NCBI RefSeq assembly: GCF_032854445.1
Contig: NW_027017966.1
Location: forward strand, 124,001-188,000
DNA length: 64,000 nt
Reading direction: 5' to 3'
From: Liolophura sinensis
Lineage: Eukaryota; Mollusca; Polyplacophora; Chitonida; Chitonidae
Shown: in pieces, positions 22,557 to 36,303 of the stretch
How the letters are laid out: each line of letters starts with the position of its first letter
How positions within the stretch are numbered: position 1 is the stretch's first letter
Notes under the pieces: generated by a model
Told to the model about the DNA's origin: nothing
Databases searched by the model: none
The model's input: the letters and a program-made list of their open reading frames with translations, nothing else
Program-made: the position numbers and the translations under genes

Positions 22557-25500
22557 TAACTATGTACAATCGCGACTGGTCATTACTATATTCAACTTTT
22601 CATAAGTTATGTGCCCTTCGGTAGCCCAGACGACGTCAAATCTTTGGGCCAAGCCCATTTAACTCACCCAGCAAATGTCTTACTTCTAAGTCGAAGACAA
22701 ACTCAATGTCTTTATCTACTTGTAGAAAAACCACACCATTTGTATATAAAAAAAACACAAGGTACTTGATACAACCCGCTGTAAAAAGTACAATTAAACA
22801 CTGACCCACATCAATAAGGTGCCAAAGGATGCGCAATTGGGCCAGGCATCTCCAGCTGTTGAGAAATTGCAAATTTCTTTGGTTTCCATGGAGTAAGAGC
22901 CGTTGCTGGGCACGTGATCTTGACATCATTGATTATTCATTTGTGGCTACAGCCAAAAGTATTGGTCGGAGAGCAACGCGGTTTGCACCATTCGATTTCT
23001 CGTCACAAAATACGTCGGATTAGCCTCTTACCAGCAGCATTGGAACAGTTTTTCCACTTTTGGATTTTTGCCTGATCTTTTTGCTAATTGAAATCGGCTG
23101 CATTAACTATGTACAATCGCGACTGGTCATTACTATATTCAACTTTTCTTCATAAGTTCTGTGCCCTTCGGTAGCCCAGACGACGTCAAATCTTTGGGCC
23201 AAGCCCATTTAACTCACCCAGCAAATGTCTTACTTCTAAGTCGAAGACAAACTCAATGTCTTTATCTACATGTAGAAAAACCACACCATTTGTATATAAA
23301 AAAAACAAAAGGTACTTGATACAACCCGCTGTAAAAAGTACAATTGAACACTGACCCACATCAATAAGGTGCCAAAGGATGCGCAATTGGGCCAGGCATC
23401 TCCAGCTGTTGAAAAATTGCAAATTTCCTTGGTTTCCATGGAGTAAGAGCCGTTGCTGGGCACGTGATCTTGACATCATTGATTATTCATTTGTGGCTAC
23501 AGCCAAAAGTATTGGTCGGAGAGCAACGCGGTTTGCACCATTCGATTTCTCGTCACAAAATACGTCGGATTAGCCTCTTACCAGCAGCATTGGAACAGTT
23601 TTTCCACTTTTGGATTTTTGCCTGGTCTTTTTGCTAATTGAAATCGGCTACATTAACTATGTACAATCGCGACTGGTCATTACTATATTCAACATTTCAT
23701 TATAAGTTCTGTGCCCTTCGGTAGCCCAGACGACGTCAAATCTTTGGGCCAAGCCCATTTAACTCACCCAGCAAATGTCTTACTTCTAAGTCGAAGACAA
23801 ACTCAATGTCTTTATCTACATGTAGAAAAACCACACCATTTGTATGTAAAAAAAACACAAGGTACTTGATACAACCCGCTGTAAAAAGTACAATTGAACA
23901 CTGACCCACATCAATAAGGTGCCAAAGGATGCGCAATTGGGCCAGGCATCTCCAGCTGTTGAAAAATTGCAAATTTCCTTGGTTTCCATGGAGTAAGAGC
24001 CGTTGCTGGGCACGTGATCTTGACATCATTGATTATTCATTTGTGGCTACAGCCAAAAGTATTGGTCGGAGAGCAACGCGGTTTGCACCATTCGATTTCT
24101 CGTCACAAAATACGTCGGATTAGCCTCTTACCAGCAGCATTGGAACAGTTTTTCCACTTTTGGATTTTTGCCTGGTCATTTTGCTAATTGAAATCGGCTA
24201 CATTAACTATGTACAATCGCGACTGGTCATTACTATATTCAACATTTCATTATAAGTTATGTGCCCTTCGGTAGCCCAGACGACGTCAAATCTTTGGGCC
24301 AAGCCCATTTAACTCACCCAGCAAATGTCTTACTTCTAAGTCGAAGACAAACTCAATGTCTTTATCTACATGTAGAAAAACCACACCATTTGTATATAAA
24401 AAAAACACAAGGTACTTGATACAACCCGCTGTAAAAAGTACAATTAAACACTGACCCACATCAATAAGGTGCCAAAGGATGCGCAATTGGGCCAGGCATC
24501 TCCAGCTGTTGAAAAATTGCAAATTTCCTTGGTTTCCATGGAGTAAGAGCCGTTGCTGGGCACGTGATCTTGACATCATTGATTATTCATTTGTGGCTAC
24601 AGCCAAAAGTATTGGTCGGAGAGCAACGCGGTTTGCACCATTCGATTTCTCGTCACAAAATACGTCGGATTAGCCTCTTACCAGCAGCATTGGAACAGTT
24701 TTTCCACTTTTGGATTTTTGCCTGGTCTTTTTGCTAATTGAAATCGGCTACATTAACTATGTACAATCGCGAATGGTCATTACTATATTCAACATTTCAT
24801 TATAAGTTCTGTGCCCTTCGGTAGCCCAGACGACGTCAAATCTTTGGGCCAAGCCCATTTAACTCACCCAGCAAATGTCTTACTTCTAAGTCGAAGACAA
24901 ACTCAATGTCTTTATCTACATGTAGAAAAACCACACCATTTGTATGTAAAAAAAACACAAGGTACTTGATACAACCCGCTGTAAAAAGTACAATTAAACA
25001 CTGACCCACATCAATAAGGTGCCAAAGGATGCGCAATTGGGCCAGGCATCTCCAGCTGTTGAAAAATTGCAAATTTCCTTGGTTTCCATGGAGTAAGAGC
25101 CGTTGCTGGGCACGTGATCTTGACATCATTGATTATTCATTTGTGGCTACAGCCAAAAGTATTGGTCGGAGAGCAACGCGGTTTGCACCATTCGATTTCT
25201 CGTCACAAAATACGTCGGATTAGCCTCTTACCAGCAGCATTGGAACAGTTTTTCCACTTTTGGATTTTTGCCTGGTCTTTTTGCTAATTGAAATCGGCTA
25301 CATTAACTATGTACAATCGCGACTGGTCATTACTATATTCAACATTTCATTATAAGTTCTGTGCCCTTCGGTAGCCCAGACGACGTCAAATCTTTGGGCC
25401 AAGCCCATTTAACTCACCCAGCAAATGTCTTACTTCTAAGTCGAAGACAAACTCAATGTCTTTATCTACATGTAGAAAAACCACACGATTTGTATGTAAA

Positions 25501-26953
25501 AAAAACAAAAGGTACTTGATACAACCCGCTGTAAAAAGTACAATTGAACACTGACCCACATCAATAAGGTGCCAAAGGATGCGCAATTGGGCCAGGCATC
25601 TCCAGCTGTTGAAAAATTGCAAATTTCCTTGGTTTCCATGGAGTAAGAGCCGTTGCTGGGCACGTGATCTTGACATCATTGATTATTCATTTGTGGCTAC
25701 AGCCAAAAGTATTGGTCGGAGAGCAACGCGGTTTGCACCATTCGATTTCTCGTCACAAAATACGTCGGATTAGCCTCTTACCAGCAGCATTGGAACAGTT
25801 TTTCCACTTTTGGATTTTTGCCTGGTCATTTTGCTAATTGAAATCGGCTACATTAACTATGTACAATCGCGACTGGTCATTACTATATTCAACATTTCAT
25901 TATAAGTTATGTGCCCTTCGGTAGCCCAGACGACGTCAAATCTTTGGGCCAAGCCCATTTAACTCACCCAGCAAATGTCTTACTTCTAAGTCGAAGACAA
26001 ACTCAATGTCTTTATCTACTTGTAGAAAAACCACACCATTTGTATATAAAAAAAACACAAGGTACTTGATACAACCCGCTGTAAAAAGTACAATTAAACA
26101 CTGACCCACATCAATAAGGTGCCAAAGGATGCGCAATTGGGCCAGGCATCTCCAGCTGTTGAGAAATTGCAAATTTCTTTGGTTTCCATGGAGTAAGAGC
26201 CGTTGCTGGGCACGTGATCTTGACATCATTGATTATTCATTTGTGGCTACAGCCAAAAGTATTGGTCGGAGAGCAACGCGGTTTGCACCATTCGATTTCT
26301 CGTCACAAAATACGTCGGATTAGCCTCTTACCAGCAGCATTGGAACAGTTTTTCCACTTTTGGATTTTTGCCTGATCTTTTTGCTAATTGAAATCGGCTG
26401 CATTAACTATGTACAATCGCGACTGGTCATTACTATATTCAACTTTTCTTCATAAGTTCTGTGCCCTTCGGTAGCCCAGACGACGTCAAATCTTTGGGCC
26501 AAGCCCATTTAACTCACCCAACAAATGTCTTACTTCTAAGTCGAAGACAAACTCAATGTCTTTATCTACATGTAGAAAATCCACACCATTTGTATGTAAA
26601 AAAAACAAAAGGTACTTGATACAATCCGCTGTAAAAAGTACAATTGAACACTGACCCACATCAATAAGGTGCCAAAGGATGCGCAATTGGGCCAGGCATC
26701 TCCAGCTGTTGAAAAATTGCAAATTTCCTTGGTTTCCATGGAGTAAGAGCCGTTGCTGGGCACGTGATCTTGACATCATTGATTATTCATTTGTGGCTAC
26801 AGCCAAAAGGATTGGTCGGAGAGCAACGCGGTTTGCACCATTCGATTTCTCGTCACAAAATACGTCGGATTAGCCTCTTACCAGCAGCATTGGAACAGTT
26901 TTTCCACTTTTGGATTTTTGCCTGGTCGTTTTGCTAATTGAAATCGGCTACAT
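22557..26953 (+). repeat. Array segment, units 42-49, with a divergent unit repeated six units apart
   Basis: Barcodes are GVY, GLY, GVH, GVY, GVH, GLH, GVY, DLH. Unit 42 (547 bp) lacks 3 bp near 22602. Units 42 and 48 share ctacttgtag, ttgagaaatt and tttctttgg plus the gatc pocket. The start of the next unit (43, 49) shares cttttcttcat (about 23143 and 26443). The shared tract is therefore about one unit at a 3300-bp offset, with different neighbours on both sides. A at position 243 is common here (units 42, 45, 46, 48). Confidence 0.86.
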
Positions 26954-29900
26954 TAACTATGTACAATCGCGACTGGTCATTACTATATTCAACTTTTCAT
27001 TATAAGTTATGTGCCCTTCGGTAGCCCAGACGACGTCAAATCTTTGGGTCAAGCCCATTTAACTCACCCAACAAATGTCTTACTTCTAAGTCGAAGACAA
27101 ACTCAATGTCTTTATCTACATGTAGAAAAACCACACCATTTGTATATAAAAAAAACACAAGGTACTTGATACAATCCGCTGTAAAAAGTACAATTGAACA
27201 CTGACCCACATCAATAAGGTGCCAAAGGATGCGCAATTGGGCCAGGCATCTCCAGCTGTTGAAAAATTGCAAATTTCCTTGGTTTCCATGGAGTAAGAGC
27301 CGTTGCTGGGCACGTGATCTTGACATCATTGATTATTCATTTGTGGCTACAGCCAAAAGTATTGGTCGGAGAGCAACGCGGTTTGCACCATTCGATTTCT
27401 CGTCACAAAATACGTCGGATTAGCCTCTTACCAGCAGCATTGGAACAGTTTTACCACTTTTGGATTTTTGCCTGGTCATTTTGCTAATTGAAATCGGCTA
27501 CATTAACTATGTACAATCGCGACTGGTCATTACTATATTCAACATTTCATTATAAGTTCTGTGCCCTTCGGTAGCCCAGACGACGTCAAATCTTTGGGCC
27601 AAGCCCATTTAACTCACCCAGCAAATGTCTTACTTCTAAGTCGAAGACAAACTCAATGTCTTTATCTACATGTAGAAAAACCACACCATTTGTATGTAAA
27701 AAAAACACAAGGTACTTGATACAACCCGCTGTAAAAAGTACAATTGAACACTGACCCACATCAATAAGGTGCCAAAGGATGCGCAATTGGGCCAGGCATC
27801 TCCAGCTGTTGAAAAATTGCAAATTTCCTTGGTTTCCATGGAGTAAGAGCCGTTGCTGGGCACGTGATCTTGACATCATTGATTATTCATTTGTGGCTAC
27901 AGCCAAAAGGATTGGTCGGAGAGCAACGCGGTTTGCACCATTCGATTTCTCGTCACAAAATACGTCGGATTAGCCTCTTACCAGCAGCATTGGAACAGTT
28001 TTTCCACTTTTGGATTTTTGCCTGGTCATTTTGCTAATTGAAATCGGCTACATTAACTATGTACAATCGCGACTGGTCATTACTATATTCAACATTTCAT
28101 TATAAGTTATGTGCCCTTCGGTAGCCCAGACGACGTCAAATCTTTGGGCCAAGCCCATTTAACTCACCCAGCAAATGTCTTACTTCTAAGTCGAAGACAA
28201 ACTCAATGTCTTTATCTACATGTAGAAAAACCACACCATTTGTATGTAAAAAAAACACAAGGTACTTGATACAACCCGCTGTAAAAAGTACAATTGAACA
28301 CTGACCCACATCAATAAGGTGCCAAAGGATGCGCAATTGGGCCAGGCATCTCCAGCTGTTGAAAAATTGCAAATTTCCTTGGTTTCCATGGAGTAAGAGC
28401 CGTTGCTGGGCACGTGATCTTGACATCATTGATTATTCATTTGTGGCTACAGCCAAAAGTATTGGTCGGAGAGCAACGCGGTTTGCACCATTCGATTTCT
28501 CGTCACAAAATACGTCGGATTAGCCTCTTACCAGCAGCATTGGAACAGTTTTTCCACTTTTGGATTTTTGCCTGGTCATTTTGCTAATTGAAATCGGCTA
28601 CATTAACTATGTACAATCGCGACTGGTCATTACTATATTCAACATTTCATTATAAGTTATGTGCCCTTCGGTAGCCCAGACGACGTCAAATCTTTGGGCC
28701 AAGCCCATTTAACTCACCCAGCAAATGTCTTACTTCTAAGTCGAAGACAAACTCAATGTCTTTATCTACATGTAGAAAAACCACACCATTTGTATATAAA
28801 AAAAACAAAAGGTACTTGATACAATCCGCTGTAAAAAGTACAATTGAACACTGACCCACATCAATAAGGTGCCAAAGGATGCGCAATTGGGCCAGGCATC
28901 TCCAGCTGTTGAAAAATTGCAAATTTCCTTGGTTTCCATGGAGTAAGAGCCGTTGCTGGGCACGTGATCTTGACATCATTGATTATTCACTTGTGGCTAC
29001 AGCCAAAAGTATTGGTCGGAGAGCAACGCGGTTTGCACCATTCGATTTCTCGTCACAAAATACGTCGGATTAGCCTCTTACCAGCAGCATTGGAACAGTT
29101 TTTCCACATTTGGATTTTTGCCTGGTCTTTTTGCTAATTGAAATCGGCTGCATTAACTATGTACAATCGCGACTGGTCGTTACTATATTCAACTTTTCAT
29201 TATAAGTTATGTGCCCTTCGGTAGCCCAGACGACGTCAAATCTTTGGGCCAAGCCCATTTAACTCACCCAACAAATGTCTTACTTCTAAGTCGAAGACAA
29301 ACTCAATGTCTTTATCTACATGTAGAAAAACCACACCATTTGTATGTAAAAAAAACAAAAGGTACTGGATACAATCCGCTGTAAAAAGTACAATTGAACA
29401 CTGACCCACATCAATAAGGTGCCAAAGGATGCGCAATTGGGCCAGGCATCTCCAGCTGTTGAAAAATTGCAAATTTCCTTGGTTTCCATGGAGTAAGAGC
29501 CGTTGCTGGGCACGTGATCTTGACATCATTGATTATTCATTTGTGGCTACAGCCAAAAGTATTGGTCGGAGAGCAACGCGGTTTGCACCATTCGATTTCT
29601 CGTCACAAAATACGTCGGATTAGCCTCTTACCAGCAGCATTGGAACAGTTTTTCCACTTTTGGATTTTTGCCTGGTCATTTTGCTAATTGAAATCGGCTA
29701 CATTAACTATGTACAATCGCGACTGGTCATTACTATATTCAACATTTCATTATAAGTTATGTGCCCTTCGGTAGCCCAGACGACGTCAAATCTTTGGGCC
29801 AAGCCCATTTAACTCACCCAGCAAATGTCTTACTTCTAAGTCGAAGACAAACTCAATGTCTTTATCTACATGTAGAAAAACCACACCATTTGTATATAAA

Positions 29901-32900
29901 AAAAACAAAAGGTACTTGATACAATCCGCTGTAAAAAGTACAATTGAACACTGACCCACATCAATAAGGTGCCAAAGGATGCGCAATTGGGCCAGGCATC
30001 TCCAGCTGTTGAAAAATTGCAAATTTCCTTGGTTTCCATGGAGTAAGAGCCGTTGCTGGGCACGTGATCTTGACATCATTGATTATTCACTTGTGGCTAC
30101 AGCCAAAAGTATTGGTCGGAGAGCAACGCGGTTTGCACCATTCGATTTCTCGTCACAAAATACGTCGGATTAGCCTCTTACCAGCAGCATTGGAACAGTT
30201 TTTCCACTTTTGGATTTTTGCCTGGTCTTTTTGCTAATTGAAATCGGCTGCATTAACTATGTACAATCGCGACTGGTCGTTACTATATTCAACTTTTCAT
30301 TATAAGTTATGTGCCCTTCGGTAGCCCAGACGACGTCAAATCTTTGGGCCAAGCCCATTTAACTCACCCAACAAATGTCTTACTTCTAAGTCGAAGACAA
30401 ACTCAATGTCTTTATCTACATGTAGAAAAACCACACCATTTGTATGTAAAAAAAACAAAAGGTACTTGATACAATCCGCTGTAAAAAGTACAATTGAACA
30501 CTGACCCACATCAATAAGGTGCCAAAGGATGCGCAATTGGGCCAGGCATCTCCAGCTGTTGAAAAATTGCAAATTTCCTTGGTTTCCATGGAGTAAGAGC
30601 CGTTGCTGGGCACGTGATCTTGACATCATTGATTATTCATTTGTGGCTACAGCCAAAAGTATTGGTCGGAGAGCAACGCGGTTTGCACCATTCGATTTCT
30701 CGTCACAAAATACGTCGGATTAGCCTCTTACCAGCAGCATTGGAACAGTTTTTCCACTTTTGGATTTTTGCCTGGTCATTTTGCTAATTGAAATCGGCTA
30801 CATTAACTATGTACAATCGCGACTGGTCATTACTATATTCAACATTTCATTATAAGTTATGTGCCCTTCGGTAGCCCAGACGACGTCAAATCTTTGGGCC
30901 AAGCCCATTTAACTCACCCAGCAAATGTCTTACTTCTAAGTCGAAGACAAACTCAATGTCTTTATCTACATGTAGAAAAACCACACCATTTGTATATAAA
31001 AAAAACACAAGGTACTTGATACAATCCGCTGTAAAAAGTACAATTGAACACTGACCCACATCAATAAGGTGCCAAAGGATGCGCAATTGGGCCAGGCATC
31101 TCCAGCTGTTGAAAAATTGCAAATTTCCTTGGTTTCCATGGAGTAAGAGCCGTTGCTGGGCACGTGATCTTGACATCATTGATTATTCATTTGTGGCTAC
31201 AGCCAAAAGTATTGGTCGGAGAGCAACGCGGTTTGCACCATTCGATTTCTCGTCACAAAATACGTCGGATTAGCCTCTTACCAGCAGCATTGGAACAGTT
31301 TTACCACTTTTGGATTTTTGCCTGGTCATTTTGCTAATTGAAATCGGCTACATTAACTATGTACAATCGCGACTGGTCATTACTATATTCAACATTTCAT
31401 TATAAGTTCTGTGCCCTTCGGTAGCCCAGACGACGTCAAATCTTTGGGCCAAGCCCATTTAACTCACCCAGCAAATGTCTTACTTCTAAGTCGAAGACAA
31501 ACTCAATGTCTTTATCTACATGTAGAAAAACCACACCATTTGTATGTAAAAAAAACACAAGGTACTTGATACAACCCGCTGTAAAAAGTACAATTGAACA
31601 CTGACCCACATCAATAAGGTGCCAAAGGATGCGCAATTGGGCCAGGCATCTCCAGCTGTTGAAAAATTGCAAATTTCCTTGGTTTCCATGGAGTAAGAGC
31701 CGTTGCTGGGCACGTGATCTTGACATCATTGATTATTCATTTGTGGCTACAGCCAAAAGGATTGGTCGGAGAGCAACGCGGTTTGCACCATTCGATTTCT
31801 TGTCACAAAATACGTCGGATTAGCCTCTTACCAGCAGCATTGGAACAGTTTTTCCACTTTTGGATTTTTGCCTGGTCATTTTGCTAATTGAAATCGGCTA
31901 CATTAACTATGTACAATCGCGACTGGTCATTACTATATTCAACATTTCATTATAAGTTATGTGCCCTTCGGTAGCCCAGACGACGTCAAATCTTTGGGCC
32001 AAGCCCATTTAACTCACCCAGCAAATGTCTTACTTCTAAGTCGAAGACAAACTCAATGTCTTTATCTACATGTAGAAAAACCACACCATTTGTATGTAAA
32101 AAAAACACAAGGTACTTGATACAACCCGCTGTAAAAAGTACAATTGAACACTGACCCACATCAATAAGGTGCCAAAGGATGCGCAATTGGGCCAGGCATC
32201 TCCAGCTGTTGAAAAATTGCAAATTTCCTTGGTTTCCATGGAGTAAGAGCCGTTGCTGGGCACGTGATCTTGACATCATTGATTATTCATTTGTGGCTAC
32301 AGCCAAAAGTATTGGTCGGAGAGCAACGCGGTTTGCACCATTCGATTTCTCGTCACAAAATACGTCGGATTAGCCTCTTACCAGCAGCATTGGAACAGTT
32401 TTTCCACTTTTGGATTTTTGCCTGGTCATTTTGCTAATTGAAATCGGCTACATTAACTATGTACAATCGCGACTGGTCATTACTATATTCAACATTTCAT
32501 TATAAGTTATGTGCCCTTCGGTAGCCCAGACGACGTCAAATCTTTGGGCCAAGCCCATTTAACTCACCCAGCAAATGTCTTACTTCTAAGTCGAAGACAA
32601 ACTCAATGTCTTTATCTACATGTAGAAAAACCACACCATTTGTATATAAAAAAAACAAAAGGTACTTGATACAATCCGCTGTAAAAAGTACAATTGAACA
32701 CTGACCCACATCAATAAGGTGCCAAAGGATGCGCAATTGGGCCAGGCATCTCCAGCTGTTGAAAAATTGCAAATTTCCTTGGTTTCCATGGAGTAAGAGC
32801 CGTTGCTGGGCACGTGATCTTGACATCATTGATTATTCACTTGTGGCTACAGCCAAAAGTATTGGTCGGAGAGCAACGCGGTTTGCACCATTCGATTTCT

Positions 32901-33553
32901 CGTCACAAAATACGTCGGATTAGCCTCTTACCAGCAGCATTGGAACAGTTTTTCCACTTTTGGATTTTTGCCTGGTCTTTTTGCTAATTGAAATCGGCTG
33001 CATTAACTATGTACAATCGCGACTGGTCGTTACTATATTCAACTTTTCATTATAAGTTATGTGCCCTTCGGTAGCCCAGACGACGTCAAATCTTTGGGCC
33101 AAGCCCATTTAACTCACCCAACAAATGTCTTACTTCTAAGTCGAAGACAAACTCAATGTCTTTATCTACATGTAGAAAAACCACACCATTTGTATGTAAA
33201 AAAAACAAAAGGTACTTGATACAATCCGCTGTAAAAAGTACAATTGAACACTGACCCACATCAATAAGGTGCCAAAGGATGCGCAATTGGGCCAGGCATC
33301 TCCAGCTGTTGAAAAATTGCAAATTTCCTTGGTTTCCATGGAGTAAGAGCCGTTGCTGGGCACGTGATCTTGACATCATTGATTATTCATTTGTGGCTAC
33401 AGCCAAAAGTATTGGTCGGAGAGCAACGCGGTTTGCACCATTCGATTTCTCGTCACAAAATACGTCGGATTAGCCTCTTACCAGCAGCATTGGAACAGTT
33501 TTTCCACTTTTGGATTTTTGCCTGGTCATTTTGCTAATTGAAATCGGCTACAT
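26954..33553 (+). repeat. Array segment, units 50-61: seven-unit-offset duplication with nested dimer
   Basis: Barcodes are DVY, GVH, GVH, DLY, DLH, DLY, DLH, DVY, GVH, GVH, DLY, DLH. Units 50-54 match units 57-61 at an offset of 3850 bp. Shared rare alleles are ttttaccac (about 27450 and 31300), G at 407 (units 51 and 58), attcacttg (units 53 and 60) and ggtcgttac (start of 54 and 61). Units 55-56 repeat units 53-54 at a 1100-bp offset with the same attcacttg and ggtcgttac marks. The match begins after position 118 of unit 50 and runs into unit 55/62, about 2.8 kb. Private changes include ccacattt near 29107, tactggatac near 29363 and ttcttgtcac near 31799. Confidence 0.88.
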
Positions 33554-36303
33554 TAACTATGTACAATCGCGACTGGTCATTACTATATTCAACATTTCAT
33601 TATAAGTTATGTGCCCTTCGGTAGCCCAGACGACGTCAAATCTTTGGGCCAAGCCCATTTAACTCACCCAGCAAATGTCTTACTTCTAAGTCGAAGACAA
33701 ACTCAATGTCTTTATCTACATGTAGAAAAACCACACCATTTGTATATAAAAAAAACACAAGGTACTTGATACAACCCGCTGTAAAAAGTACAATTAAACA
33801 CTGACCCACATCAATAAGGTGCCAAAGGATGCGCAATTGGGCCAGGCATCTCCAGCTGTTGAAAAATTGCAAATTTCCTTGGTTTCCATGGAGTAAGAGC
33901 CGTTGCTGGGCACGTGATCTTGACATCATTGATTATTCATTTGTGGCTACAGCCAAAAGGATTGGTCGGAGAGCAACGCGGTTTGCACCATTCGATTTCT
34001 CGTCACAAAATACGTCGGATTAGCCTCTTACCAGCAGCATTGGAACAGTTTTTCCACTTTTGGATTTTTGCCTGGTCATTTTGCTAATTGAAATCGGCTA
34101 CATTAACTATGTACAATCGCGACTGGTCATTACTATATTCAACTTTTCATTATAAGTTATGTGCCCTTCGGTAGCCCAGACGACGTCAAATCTTTGGGTC
34201 AAGCCCATTTAACTCACCCAACAAATGTCTTACTTCTAAGTCGAAGACAAACTCAATGTCTTTATCTACATGTAGAAAAACCACACCATTTGTATATAAA
34301 AAAAACACAAGGTACTTGATACAATCCGCTGTAAAAAGTACAATTGAACACTGACCCACATCAATAAGGTGCCAAAGGATGCGCAATTGGGCCAGGCATC
34401 TCCAGCTGTTGAAAAATTGCAAATTTCCTTGGTTTCCATGGAGTAAGAGCCGTTGCTGGGCACGTGATCTTGACATCATTGATTATTCATTTGTGGCTAC
34501 AGCCAAAAGTATTGGTCGGAGAGCAACGCGGTTTGCACCATTCGATTTCTCGTCACAAAATACGTCGGATTAGCCTCTTACCAGCAGCATTGGAACAGTT
34601 TTTCCACTTTTGGATTTTTGCCTGGTCTTTTTGCGAATTGAAATCGGCTACATTAACTATGTACAATCGCGACTGGTCATTACTATATTCAACTTTTCAT
34701 TATAAGTTATGTGCCCTTCGGTAGCCCAGACGACGTCAAATCTTTGGGTCAAGCCCATTTAACTCACCCAACAAATGTCTTACTTCTAAGTCGAAGACAA
34801 ATTCAATGTCTTTATCTACATGTAGAAAAACCACACCATTTGTATATAAAAAAAACACAAGGTACTTGATACAATCCGCTGTAAAAAGTACAATTGAACA
34901 CTGACCCACATCAATAAGGTGCCAAAGGATGCGCAATTGGGCCAGGCATCTCCAGCTGTTGAAAAATTGCAAATTTCCTTGGTTTCCATGGAGTAAGAGC
35001 CGTTGCTGGGCACGTGATCTTGACATCATTGATTATTCATTTGTGGTTACAGCCAAAAGGATTGGTCGGAGAGCAACGCGGTTTGCACCATTCGATTTCT
35101 CGTCACAAAATACGTCGGATTAGCCTCTTACCAGCAGCATTGGAACAGTTTTTCCACTTTTGGATTTTTGCCTGGTCGTTTTGCTAATTGAAATCGGCTA
35201 CATTAACTATGTACAATCGCGACTGGTCATTACTATATTCAACTTTTCATTATAAGTTATGTGCCCTTCGGTAGCCCAGACGACGTCAAATCTTTGGGTC
35301 AAGCCCATTTAACTCACCCAACAAATGTCTTACTTCTAAGTCGAAGACAAACTCAATGTCTTTATCTACATGTAGAAAAACCACACCATTTGTATATAAA
35401 AAAAACACAAGGTACTTGATACAATCCGCTGTAAAAAGTACAATTGAACACTGACCCACATCAATAAGGTGCCAAAGGATGCGCAATTGGGCCAGGCATC
35501 TCCAGCTGTTGAAAAATTGCAAATTTCCTTGGTTTCCATGGAGTAAGAGCCGTTGCTGGGCACGTGATCTTGACATCATTGATTATTCATTTGTGGCTAC
35601 AGCCAAAAGTATTGGTCGGAGAGCAACGCGGTTTGCACCATTCGATTTCTCGTCACAAAATACGTCGGATTAGCCTCTTACCAGCAGCATTGGAACAGTT
35701 TTTCCACTTTTGGATTTTTGCCTGGTCATTTTGCTAATTGAAATCGGCTACATTAACTATGTACAATCGCGACTGGTCATTACTATATTCAACATTTCAT
35801 TATAAGTTCTGTGCCCTTCGGTAGCCCAGACGACGTCAAATCTTTGGGCCAAGCCCATTTAACTCACCCAGCAAATGTCTTACTTCTAAGTCGAAGACAA
35901 ACTCAATGTCTTTATCTACATGTAGAAAAACCACACCATTTGTATGTAAAAAAAACAAAAGGTACTTGATACAATCCGCTGTAAAAAGTACAATTGAACA
36001 CTGACCCACATCAATAAGGTGCCAAAGGATGCGCAATTGGGCCAGGCATCTCCAGCTGTTGAAAAATTGCAAATTTCCTTGGTTTCCATGGAGTAAGAGC
36101 CGTTGCTGGGCACGTGATCTTGACATCATTGATTATTCACTTGTGGCTACAGCCAAAAGTATTGGTCGGAGAGCAACGCGGTTTGCACCATTCGATTTCT
36201 CGTCACAAAATACGTCGGATTAGCCTCTTACCAGCAGCATTGGAACAGTTTTTCCACTTTTGGATTTTTGCCTGGTCATTTTGCTAATTGAAATCGGCTA
36301 CAT
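33554..36303 (+). repeat. Array segment, units 62-66
   Basis: Barcodes are GVY, DVY, DVY, DVY, DLH. Units 63, 64 and 65 are three consecutive units with T at position 96, the longest run of that allele in the window. They differ in the pocket (ggtctttttgcg, ggtcgttttgct, ggtcattttgct). Unit 64 has private caaattcaatg near 34799 and tggttacag near 35044. Unit 62 (A at 243, G at 407) followed by unit 63 resembles the dimer seen later at units 106-107, 110-111 and 115-116. No gene is seen. Confidence 0.87.
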
